Source of the DNA: Dioscorea cayenensis subsp. rotundata
Taxonomy: Eukaryota > Streptophyta > Magnoliopsida > Dioscoreales > Dioscoreaceae
NCBI RefSeq assembly: GCF_009730915.1
Contig: NC_052488.1
Coordinates: 20,950,305-21,014,304, forward strand
Length of the DNA stretch: 64,000 nucleotides
Direction of reading: 5' to 3'
A program made the position numbers and the translations under genes. The notes beneath the pieces are model-generated. The model was not told the DNA's origin. It was given only the letters and a program-made list of their open reading frames with translations, and made no database searches. Shown here piece by piece: positions 46,301-57,200 of the stretch (its first letter is position 1; the number at the start of each line of letters is the position of its first letter).

Positions 46301-46721
46301 CAGGCATCCAACATTGCCGATTAAAGAAACAAGCCGCACCTCATCCTCAGAAGAATCACTCTCTTCGGCCGCGTGGTGCTCGTCGTCCTCCTCCCTGGGT
46401 GATCCTTGCTGTATAAAAAAGCCAGCTTAGAAAAAAAAACATAAATTTTACTTCAAAAGGCTACAAAAAATTGATGGATAAGTACCTCATCGTGCGCCGG
46501 CTCCAATGCATCACTCCGACCAAAATTTCCATCCTGATTTTCCCGATTCTAGAAAGGAACTATTTTCAGCTGATTGTTGTTCATCCAGGATCTCAGGCTT
46601 AGTTCGATCCTAATCGTGAAGCACCAAATTAGTAAACCATTGGAAACATTGGAAAAATCAACAGACATGAAATTACTACTGATAATTAGTATGAAATTAC
46701 CGATTTTTTGGTTCTCGCCAT
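40366..46721 (-). CDS. BOP1: BOP1 (Block of Proliferation 1), ribosome biogenesis WD40 protein
   Basis: Eighteen exons on the minus strand: 46701-46721, 46486-46548, 46340-46408, 46021-46175, 45063-45180, 44892-44993, 44134-44295, 43797-43905, 43605-43707, 43280-43431, 43056-43188, 42877-42983, 42733-42803, 42540-42600, 41847-42074, 41666-41750, 40901-41079, 40366-40451, giving about 666 residues. An acidic start is followed by the BOP1NT domain ([71 protein letters not shown]) and WD repeats ([39 protein letters not shown], ending SVIKLYCH). In the family BOP1 forms the PeBoW complex with PES and WDR12 for 27S pre-rRNA processing in the nucleolus. Three single extra bases break the frame, two in exon 7 and one in exon 10; exon lengths minus these fit perfectly, so they are probably assembly insertions. 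Exon 2 may have an alternative acceptor. Exon 14 ends at an unusual intron (separate entry). Confidence 0.9.
42075..42539 (-). other. Probable U12-type AT-AC intron of BOP1
   Basis: No GT-AG pair joins exons 14 and 15 in frame. The sequence at the exon 14 end is CCAAGTG|ATATCCTTG, an excellent U12-type 5' splice site (ATATCCTT). The 3' end is CCTTGACTTCCCTTGCAC|GTGATTC: a branch-site-like CCTTGAC with its A at 42087, 12 bases before a terminal AC. Joining these gives [16 protein letters not shown], which lines up with the conserved BOP1 sequence at this place (PSGETRGVVLHQLSKQ in the Arabidopsis protein as I recall it). Length 465 bp. Both ends and the branch site agree with removal by the minor (U11/U12) spliceosome. 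Confidence 0.85.
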
Positions 46722-46866
46722 TGAAGATGAACTTGGGACCAAGGATTGAGCTATGGGGGAAGAAGCACCGGTAGGGTTTAAAGGAAAGGAGGGCGACAAA
46801 CGGGGCACGGGTTTTATTGATCAAAACTAGGGCTTCTAGAACTGTAGGGTTTTATTGATCAAAACT

Positions 46867-48625
46867 GGGTTTTATTGATAAAACTCATCATTAATTAAAA
46901 GGGCTTTTTGCCCCACTAACCCTATATAATTATAATGTTGTCTAAATAATTTTAAGGCCATTTTATAACTAGGTATTTTTAAAAAAATTATTAATTTTTA
47001 CGTTGTAACCGCCTTCTCTTTACAATTATTTAAATAGTTTATTTATGGCTTTTTTTTAACCAAAATTTGTTATTAAAAAAATTTTATTTAAAATTATAAC
47101 TATAATTATTGAAATGGGAATTATTTTAAATTATTTTATTAATATTTTGATTATTATTAAAGTGCCAATTATTGAAATAGCAATTATATAATAATTATTA
47201 TTATAAAAATATTATTATTATTATTATTTTATTAAAAAGAAATTATTGGTCATTTGCGACACACTGGTAGACTACCAAAGATTAAACGTAAACATATGTA
47301 CATGGATATGAACCTTGATCTAGCTTACATAATGCATATATTTATGTAAACAACCTGATCATTATAGAACTATTTACCCAATATGTGGTACATTTTTTAA
47401 AATTATAAGCAAGTTATTATAATAATAAAAGAAATACAAAATAAAATTAAAATTTCCACTATAATAATAATAATAATAATTTTAAATAATTCCTACTTCA
47501 ATAATTGCCACTTTAATAATAATCAAAATAATAATAAAATTATTTAAAATAATTCTATTTTAATAATTCTCGGGTTAATAATAATAATTCTAATTTTAAA
47601 TAATATTTTCTGATTTTAATAATAAATTTTTAAAAAAACTGATTTAAAAAAAACCACAAATAATTTAAATAATTATAAAATAAAAGAATGATTAAAATGT
47701 ATAAAATTAGTATTTTTTTAAATACCCAATCAAGCAGATGCGTGCTAATTGAGCATTAATGTGATAACCGTATGGCTATTTTGACAAATAAAATGGCATT
47801 GGGTCATTTAAACAATATTATAATTATATAGGGTTAGTAGTGCAGAAAACCCAATAAAATGACCAAAAAATACATTATTAATAGATATGCAAGGTTGTTC
47901 ATTCAACCAGACCAACCCAATGAACCTAACATAACCCTTCAATTTTGATTTGGTTTGGTTTTTTTTTTCTTTTAAACTCAGTTCAAATTTCATATCTTTA
48001 AAAATCATGCATCTTGAAAACCAGTGGATTTTTCCCACATATCATAGTTGTATCCTTTCAAAATAATTGGGGTTAATATGGTACCCGGATCATTTGAATT
48101 AGATGAACAACGACCAGGAAAAATCTAGATTCTTCTGGTATTGTTATTGTCCATAGCCAAAACATTGTCGGTGTTGGTCGCCATTCAATCCAATGTCACC
48201 ATCGCCGGATTTGTCTATTGTCGGATCTGATTTGATCGGATCAACGGCTCTCGTGAGTGTGATCAGATTTGATTGCCCAAAAGCGGGCACTGTCCCTCCT
48301 GTCAATGCTTTGATACCAAGTAGAATTCTAAGGTTTTATTGATAAAAAAACTCATCAAGAGTAAAAGCATGTACATCATTATCTATATGTAGCTATGTTA
48401 GAATATAGAATTAGGTCCAATAAATAAAATGACAAAAAAAGAAAAATACATTATTATAAAATATAAATATTTCAATAAAGCTTGAGGTTTTGGGACTTGA
48501 GAGGCTGTTCATTCAACTAGACCAACCCAACTAACCGAACCCTTCAATTTGATTTGGTTTGTTTGTTTTTAAAATAATTCAGTTTGAATTTCTTACTTTT
48601 ATAAATCATGTATCTGGTTTAGCCC
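46867..48625. repeat. Direct duplication of about 290 bp, one copy split by the foldback element
   Basis: Copy B (48332-48625) and copy A (46867-46890 plus 47853-48022) share GGTTTTATTGATAAA..CTCATCA and, further on, AATAAAATGAC, ATACATTATTA, GTTCATTCAAC.AGACCAACCC and CCCTTCAATTTTGATTTGG. Copy A is interrupted by the element at 46901-47852, so copy B approximates the empty site. Between the copies, GCTTTGATACCA (48308-48319) read on the minus strand resembles a tRNA-Met primer-binding site next to copy B, so the pair might be the long terminal repeats of a very short, decayed LTR-type fossil. That reading is weak. Confidence 0.55.
46901..47852. mobile_element. Foldback-like element with inverted repeats of about 300-400 bp
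   Basis: The left end GGGCTTTTTGCCCCACTAAC and the right end on the other strand (GGGTTTTCTGCACTACTAAC) start a long inverted repeat. The pairing stays visible inward through ACCCTATATAATTATAAT and, strongly, TTTTGATTATTATTAAAGTG (left near 47145, right near 47515). Only about 250 bp in the middle is unpaired. It is very AT-rich and non-coding. No clear target duplication, so the superfamily is open; Mutator-like or foldback are both possible. It lies 180 bp upstream of the BOP1 start codon. Confidence 0.75.
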
Positions 48626-48949
48626 CAAGTTTTTTTATTTTAAATTTATTAAAATAGAATAAATAAATTTAAAATATATATAAAAAAACATTTACCTAAA
48701 TTGGAGTTTGAAAATGGTGAATTATTTTGAAAACTCTCTTTATTTATGATAAATTTCTAAATTATTTGAATTTGTAGATAAAAATGGCAACATTGAATTT
48801 TTTTTTTTATAAGTAATTTGATATCCATGTTAGTTGGAATACAAATTGGTTTGAGTATTCAATAAGAAAGAAACTTTTAAATTCATCGATGACATCTTGC
48901 TCTATTAGTATCGGGGTTTTTGTGTAAGTTCTTTAAAGAATGATCTGAT

Positions 48950-49176
48950 TGTTAGACAAATTAAACATTGTGTGAGAATTCTCCAGTCTTAGTTAGTTAG
49001 TCTTTGACCTATTCTTTTCGCATTGCAGTTACAACTAGTGCTATATGTGTAGGCTAGTTTCTCTTTTTCAAATTTAATCCCTTCTTTGCTATTGTATTTG
49101 TAATGATATATTATATATAGAACTGATACAGTGAGATCAGAGAATGTGAGAAACAAAGCTTTACAAATTTCTTACA
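48950..49176 (+). repeat. Left LTR of the copia element
   Basis: Begins TGTTAGACAAATTAAAC and ends TTTCTTACA. It pairs along its whole length with the right LTR. Confidence 0.92.
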
Positions 49177-52100
49177 TGGTATTAGAGACAAACTGATTCC
49201 AATGTCTACCTAATCCACTGTATCAAACTCAATGACTTCCCAAATATTAGCCACTATCAATTCTTCTATTTCAACCAGACTTTTGCCAACACCTTCTTTC
49301 CATCGTCTTATAAGTGTAAAGCTCACAAGAGACAACTACTTGCTATGGAAGGCATAGTTCCTTCAGTACTTACGAAGCCAACACTTGCTCAAATATGTTG
49401 AAGGTACCATCTAGCGTCCTCCGGCGACAATCACTCAGGCCAGAGACAAAGGAGCTATTGTGATCCCTGATCCAGACTACAATGTTTGGTTTTAGCAAGA
49501 TTAACTTGTGCTAAGAGCATTGTTGTCTTCATTAACAAAAAAGGTTTTCTCACACATCATCTTCCTCTCCACTTCTCGAGAAGTATGGTTCGCTCTATAG
49601 AAGATGTTTTCATCAAACTCTCGGGCTCGGATTATGCAAATTCGAATGCAGTTATCCACATTATAGAATAAGAACCTATCCATTACTGACTACTTTCGCA
49701 AGTCCAAAAACCTCACTGATACTCTTTCAACCATTGGAAATCCTCTTTCAGAGGAAGAAATAGTGTCTTATATGTTGGCAGGACTTAGCTAAGAATATGA
49801 TCCTCTTGTCACAAGCATCACAACTCTCACTGATCCTATCACTATGAGTGATCTTTATGCTCACTTATTGAGTTTTGAGTTGAGACTCGAGCACAATAGT
49901 TCAATCTTCCAAGTGTTCATGGCAAACAATGTGAGCAGAAACCAAACACGTGGTGGTGAACGAAACGGTCTGGGAAGAGGTTGTGGCCATGGAAGGTCAC
50001 CAAACGATAGAGGTAACCTTACAGAAGGAGGCAACAACTCAAGAAAAATTTGCCAGGTTTGTGGCAAGCTAGGATATGAAGCCCTTCGATGCTATCACCG
50101 ATTTGATCACACATATTAGTCTGAAGAAAACCATGTGGCAGCAACAACAACAAAATCTTATTCGATTGACACCAACTGGTATGTTGACACTGGTGCAACT
50201 GATCACATCACCAATGAATTAGAAAAGGTTAACAACAAGGGAGGCCTACACTGGTGGAGATCAAGTTCAAGTCACGAATGGGGCATGTTTGTCTATTACT
50301 CATATTGGAAACTCCTCTATTGCTGGTTTTTCTAGACCATTTCTTCTAAACAATATTCCTTACGTTCCAAAGATCAATAGCCATTTGCTTTCAGTTCATA
50401 AACTTGCATCCGATAATAATGCCTTTGTTTAATTTCATCCCTCATTGTTTTTTTTATTAAGGACCAAGCCCCGAAAACAACTCTTCTCAAAGGTAAGTGT
50501 AAATATGGCCTTTATTCACTTGTTGATTGTCAACCTAGGTAAGCTTTGCTCTCAGCCAAACTTACTCAAGAGCAATGGCACCAAAGGCTTCACCATCCAT
50601 CTTCTCAAGTTGTCCAAGAAATTCTACGAGAAGAATAAGCTTGTTGTCCAATCAAACAAATCTAGCTTTGTCTGTGATGCTTGTTAATAAGCAGAAAATT
50701 CATCAGCTTCCTTTTAATTCTTCTTCACATATATCTTCTTCTCTTTTGAAACTTATCTTCTCTGTCGTATGGGGGACCAGCTTTCCCATCTATTGGAGGT
50801 TTCAAATATTATGTTAGTTTTATTGATGATTACAACAAGTTTACTTGGATTTATTTCTTAAAAAAAGATCTGATGTTGAACAAATTTCCTTTCAATTTCA
50901 AAAGCATGTTGAACTTATGCTTTGGCTCTAAAATTTGTGCTATTCAAACCGATTGGGGTGGTGAATATCGTAAGCTTCATAAAATTTTCAGTCACGTGGG
51001 TATCGATCATCGGGTCTCATGTCCTCATACCCATCAACAAAATGGGTCAACTGAGCGTAAGCATCGGTATATTGTTGAAACCGGTCTTGCTCTTCTCGCT
51101 CAATCTCATATGCCTATTCGTTTTTGGCATGATGCATTTCACATTGCTTGTTTCTTGATCAATAGGATGCCTAGTTGAGTGATTTCTCATAAAACTCCTA
51201 TGGAAAGACTTTTTTGGCACTAATCCTAATTATTCCATGCTTAGGGTTTTTGGTTGTGCTTGTTGGTCAAATCATCATTCTTATAACTTTTGAAAACTTG
51301 CTTTTAGAACCAAACAATGTGTTTTCATAGGCTTCAGTGGGATTCACAAGGGGTACAAATGTCTTGACCGTTCCACGGGACGAGTTTATGTTTCTCGTGA
51401 TGTTGTGTTTGATGACAATGTGTTTACCTTTGAAAAATCATCATTAAAATTCTTATTGCATTAACTCAAATTCTTCACATTCAACTGTCTTTGCCTCCTT
51501 TGATTATGCCAATTCAATCCAATGAATAGTCCCTTATTGACAAAAATCCAACAATAACACCTACTAATTCCACTCCATTTCTACAGATGAGGTCCACTTG
51601 AGTAATTGCAATCCTAACCCTATAATAGATAGTTCTTATATGGAACCTGAATTCGCAGGTGCTCATATTGATGTTGGTCGACATCCAATGAAGATAAGAT
51701 TACAAAATAACATTTAGAAACCAAAGGAGTTTCATGATGGTACTGTTCAATATCCGACAAATAAACGAGCTTTCTTATCTATCCATAGAACCGGCAACAC
51801 ATGTCAAGGCCATGAAACATCCACATTGGGAACAAGCAATGGACATAGAATTTGCAACACTCATCAAGAACAAGACATGGCGATTGGCTCCACCAAGACA
51901 TGACATGAACATTATAGATTGCAAATGGGTGTTAAACTCAAAAGGAAAGCAGATGGCGCAATTGATCGATACAAAGCCTGTCTCATTGCAAAAGGGCTTT
52001 CAAACAAAAGTATGGAATTGACTATATAGATGCCTACAGTCTGATTGTGAAGCCTACAAATTCGGGTCATCTTGTCTATTGCAATCTCTAAAGGATGGCC

Positions 52101-53335
52101 ATTGAGACAAATTGATATCCAAAATGCTTTTGTTCATGGTGTACTGCAAGAAGAAGTGTACATAAAGCAAACCCCTGGGTATGAAAACACAAAATTTCCT
52201 CCTAGCTATGTTTGTCAATTGGACAAAGTTTTGTATGGTCTAAAGCAGGCTCCTATGGCATGTCACTCCAGACTGACATGCAAACTTCAAGAACTTACCT
52301 TCATGCCATCCAAGGTGGATACATCTTTGTTTATCATTAATAAAGGTGGCACTACAATGTATGTGCTCATCCATGCTGATGACATGATCATTGTAAGTTC
52401 ATCTTCTGGTGCTTCAGATAAGTTAGTTCAGCAACTAACTAATGACTTTGTCATGAAAGATTATGGAGTACTAGAATATTTCTTACGGGTTGAAGTAAAA
52501 CATGTTCGGAATGGTATCTTGCTGTCACAAGGAAGATATATTACAGATTTACTAAGTTGGGACAAAATGGAGCAGTGTAAGATAATATCCACTCCAATGG
52601 CAACTAGAGAAAAATTATCCAAAACCTATGGAACTCAGCTATCGGATTTTGAAGTTTTTTGTTATAGGAGTATTGTAGGAGCAATGCAGTATTTTACTAT
52701 CACGCGGCCAGACATTTCATTTGTTGTAAACAAGGTATGCCAATTCTTACAGAGTCCTACTAATCTTCATTGGATGGCTATGGAGCGAATTCTGCGCTAT
52801 ATCAAAGGAACTGCCACTAGAGGTTTGTATTTTCAGAAAACATCTTCAACAACACTCAATGCCTTCTCAGACGCTGATTGGGCTGGCTGTCCAGATGATC
52901 AGCGGTCCACAGGTGGGTTTGAAAATTGGGTTCTAACCTTGTGCCATGGAGCTCAAGAAAACACCCTACCGTGTCACGCTCAAGCAGTGAAGCAAAGTAT
53001 AAGTCAATGGCTAATGCAACATCAGAAGTAGTTTAGAGTCAATCATTGCTCAATGAACTTGCCATCTTTCAAGACACAACGTTAAGACTTTGGTGTGATA
53101 ATCTTGGCACAACCTATTTGACTGTTAACCTTATTTTTCATGCTCGTACAAAACATATTGAAGTTGATTTTCACTTTGTTCGGGAACTGGTCACACGCAA
53201 AGTAATGGAGGTTCGATTTATATCTTCCAAGGATCAACTTGCAGATGGGTTTACTAAAGCTTTGACAAAATCCACATTTAATTCTCTCTGTCACAATCTC
53301 AACTTGAAGACCCTTTAGTTGTGATTAAGGGAAGC

Positions 53336-53565
53336 TATTAGACAAATTAAACATTGCGTGAGAATTCTCCAGTCTTCGTTAGTCTTTGACCTATTTGTTT
53401 GCATTGCAGTTACAGTTAGTGCTAAACGTGTAGGCTAGTTTCTCTCTTTCGGTTTTTGTCACTTCTTTGCTGTTGTATCTGTCAGTTGTAATGATATATT
53501 TATAAATAGAATTGATCCAGTGAGATCAGAGAATGTGAGAAACAAAGCTTTACAAATTTCTTACA
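53336..53565 (+). repeat. Right LTR of the copia element
   Basis: Begins TATTAGACAAATTAAAC after a purine-rich tract and ends TTTCTTACA. It carries a TATA-like ATATATTTATAAATAG block shared in altered form with the left LTR. Confidence 0.92.
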
Positions 53566-53591
53566 CCGATATCAAGCCTCAAACACTATAA

Positions 53592-53896
53592 GGGAAAAGT
53601 ACAAAAAAAACCTTTGTGGTTTTAGAATTTTGCAAAATAAGAAATGAAAAAACTTAAATTCCAAAAATAAAAAAAATCATTACTGAAAAATCATGTTTTT
53701 TTAATGAAAATTGGTGATTTTTTATATGAATGGATAATTTTGCCTCTGTCAAAACTAAAAAAAAATTTAACACCGTTGACATTTTTTCTTTTTTTACAAA
53801 TTTGGAAAATCACACATAATAGAATGGAAAAATAATTCCTCATTCCTTATTTTGCAAAACTCGGAAACTACATAGATTTTTTTTTGTACTTTTCCC
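53592..53896. mobile_element. Small MITE with 9-bp target duplication (Mutator-like)
   Basis: Both ends begin GGGAAAAGTACAAAAAAAA when read inward on their own strand, and pairing continues through TTTTGCAAAATAAG for about 60-70 bp. The flanks ACACTATAA (53583-53591) and AAACTATAA (53897-53905) form a 9-bp duplication with one mismatch. 305 bp, non-coding. It sits 26 bp beyond the right copia LTR. Confidence 0.82.
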
Positions 53897-53905
53897 AAAC
53901 TATAA

Positions 53906-54281
53906 TGCTTGTTTAACTTATTTTACGTACGTGTACATTATTGGTTATGTTTACATAAAAAATGTTTCTCATCTAATTATAAAAAAAAAGTTTTAAATTC
54001 CATTACTGATTAAAATAATTTTATTTCATTTGTAAATAAAAAAAATTATTTTATAACACTATTAAAAAACTAAATATTATTCAAAAATCACGCATAACTA
54101 ATTATTAAGACATTATTTTAAAAAAATAAGGAAATATTCCTTTTGCAATTTATTTGTAAAAATAAAAAAATAATAATTTGGAGAAATATCGGATTCGGAT
54201 CTTGACAACGGATTTCAAAAGTTCATTAAATGCAAATCGAAGCGATAGTTTCAAACTCCGCCCCCAAATCTAGTCCCCGCC
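53906..54281. other. Promoter region of the LIN37-like gene
   Basis: AT-rich until about 54185, then a GC-richer leader. No strong promoter motif could be singled out. The start codon at 54282 is in a CGCCATGGCG context, a good plant initiation context. Confidence 0.5.
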
Positions 54282-57200
54282 ATGGCGACTCCCCCGCCTC
54301 CCTCCTCCTCTGCGTCCGATCCCGTCGCCGCCGCTCCGATTATCGCCGGCGTTAACCCATCGAAACCTTACCCCCAGATCTTCTCTCCAACTGCCGCTGC
54401 ATCCGGCGCGGAGCCCCTCATCGGCAAGCCCCTAAATCCCCCACCTCCTGGCCCTCCATCCCAGGCCGTCGTGTTCTCCATCCCCCGCGGCATTCCCTTC
54501 CGGCCCAGGCCTCCCATCGCCGATCAGACGGTCACGGTTGCAGGCTCGGCGGGATATGTCCGTGGTTCTGGGCAGCAGACGCCTCTCGTGGCCTTTGCCA
54601 CTGGCCAAGGGAGAGGGCCTTTCATGTTTCCCGCCGATCAGACGGGTCAGAGGCCGCCACCTGCATCGGCGGTGCATATGATGCGGCCGCCACAGCCGCA
54701 GGCGCCGTTCGTTATTCCAAGGCAGGCTAGATCAGCAGCTCCCGGGGCTGCTGCTACTGGGGCTCCAAAGAGCGCACCGATCAACGCTGGTCCTCCTAAG
54801 GTCTTTCTCTCTTCTTCTGATGCGATTAAGAATTGCTTTCTTGTGTTTGGTCAAATGATGAAAACAGGACGGATAGGCAAATTTAAGAAAATATATAAAT
54901 GGATTTTTTTTTGTGCTTTTCCTCTGTTTGAGTTCAGTTGCTTTTCCTCTGTTTGATCTCACTTTCGTTACTTAACCAATACGAAAGAATGATATCTTTT
55001 CCTTTCCTTTTCTTTTACTGCAGTTTCCCTTAATCTAAGCACAGCTCTAAGTACGAGAGTAGTTTCCTAGATCAAGCCATAATTTTTTTCTAATCATCAA
55101 GTGATTCATAGGGAATATTTATAGTAGGACTTACGGTGTCTATATTTTGCTTTATTTATTTTGTTGCATCTGTTTTTTTGCCAACCCCATGTTGTTGGGA
55201 CTAATGGCTTGTTGTTGTTGTTATTTTGTGTGCCGTATGTTGCATTGGAATTTTTCAGGCTGGTTCTTTTCCAGCAGCATCCCCGAACCCTGAATTGAGT
55301 AACTGTAAGGAAAGGTAAATAGAATTCTCCTTTCTGTTTTTGTAAGGTAATATGGCGTGAATGTTGGTGTTGATGCATATGAGTTGTTTTCAGGGACAAG
55401 AGTAATGAGGATACTGTTGTGACAATTCAAGGTCGCAAGGTAAGCAATTGTTGTTATAATTTTTGAATTTGGTGCTTGCGTGACTGTTCATGATATCAAT
55501 TTTAGAAATCAAATTTCAGATGCAATTAAGTGTGTTTAGACAGGATCCTTGAATAAGAAATACATTTTTTAGTTATTCGTGCCATTTGAGGCATAAATAA
55601 GCCTGGACTGAATGGCTGTTCTTGTCTTGAGCCCCATTTACTTTTCAAAAATAAGCATCATGATCTTCTCTGTAAAATAAGCTGGAACTGAACTACTGAT
55701 CCTGTTGGAGCCCCATTTATTTTTCCTGTTGAGGTTCATGATCTGCTTTCTGAAAGATAACCTAATTAGTATGCTGCATGTTGCATTGTAGTAAGTTTTC
55801 CTCAGTCATCAGGTGTTATCAAAAGAGGAAATAGTAGCCACCATTGTTATGAGGATTACCTGCTTTTGGTGTTAATGTGAATTTTTGACTGAGTGGATAA
55901 TTTTGCATATGCTTTCCTTTCATGATTTATTGTTTTAAAATCTTTTCACTTATTGATGTTGGGGGTTTATTTATTTATTTTTGGTGCATACTTGAAGGTT
56001 AGAATAGTGGACGGTGGTTCTGACTCCCTTTATGCGCTTTGTCGGTCTTGGGTTCGGAATGGTGTACCTCAGGAACCTCAGGTTGAATCATCTCTTTAAA
56101 GTTTGCTATCTTTTAGTGATCCTTTTCTTTTTAGAAGGGGTTGGGTCACTGAAATTACATATCCTACAGGTGCAATTTATTGAAATACAATACTCTTTCT
56201 GCATGCTTTGCTGTGACAGAAAACTTTAACAGCTGCATGTACATTTTTTTGGTTCTGAGGTAAATGTTGTGTTTTACTTGTGTGCCACACAATTGCCTTT
56301 TGGAGAAAGTTTCTTCACATTTGGAACTTGTATTATCTGGTGATCAATAGCACATTAATGTTTTGAATGATTGGGACATGCTGACGTTTACGATTTGCTG
56401 GATACAGGATGTGTAATTAATGTGATATATATATATATATATATTATTTTATGATATTGTTGTATTTTGTTTCGAGTCTCGTTTGTATTGTAAGTTTCAG
56501 TATAGTAGTAGGGCCTTTAATCCCTTAGAAGTCACTGTTTTCCTGAGCAAATTTAATAAATTTTCAATCATCTATTACTTCCACTCAGCTGGCTTTAATT
56601 TCTGTTACTTTATAATCTTCTTTTCCTGTGTTGCTTAGAGACCCTTTTTACTTTTCCTTTGTATTTTAGTGACTGATTTTGTCTTTATTTGGTTGACTTT
56701 ACATTTAACAGTCCCTATTTTGTGCATTTGCTCCTAGCAGACAACTTTTGGGAATGGCATGAAAGTTCTTCCTAGACCCTTGCCTACATCTACTTTTGAG
56801 TTGGACACTGACATGTCGAGGAGTGAAGGGGATAATGAAGTTGGAGATTCTGGGAAACAAGAGGTGAAACTTTTATAATTTTAGATGAAAGCCACCAATG
56901 GTCTTGAAGCATATGTCATTTTTTATTTCGGTCTTTGAACTACGAATATGTTCATTTTGATCTTGCAAATTTAATGAAAATATTTTGTTTTGGCCTCTCT
57001 GTTTATCAGGTCATTGCTAATATAGTTGTTTTGGGATGATGTGATAGCTGATCTGGACAATTAAGTGATGCATTTTGGCATGTCAGCTTCCACTCAGTGC
57101 TGACAGGGCACCTGCACCTTATCAATGCCATTTTTTGAAAGGAAAATATCTTTTAAATAATAACATGGCATGGAAGCTGATGTCTCATAATGTGTCACAT

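Larger units (their letters stand above)
48950..53565 (+). mobile_element. Decayed Ty1/copia LTR retrotransposon
   Basis: The element is 4.6 kb on the plus strand. The left LTR (48950-49176, TGTTAG...TTACA) is followed at once by TGGTATTAGAG, a primer-binding site for initiator tRNA-Met. A purine-rich tract precedes the right LTR (53336-53565). Parts in order are gag with a CCHC-type knuckle (about 49200-50120), protease with an aspartic DTGATDHIT motif (near 50175), integrase (about 50570-51480), reverse transcriptase (about 51800-52640) and RNase H (about 52650-53310). Integrase before reverse transcriptase defines copia. The LTRs are roughly 89% alike by eye, suggesting insertion of the order of a few million years ago. 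The reading frames are interrupted around ten times, so it is a fossil. No exact 5-bp target duplication is visible. Confidence 0.95.
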
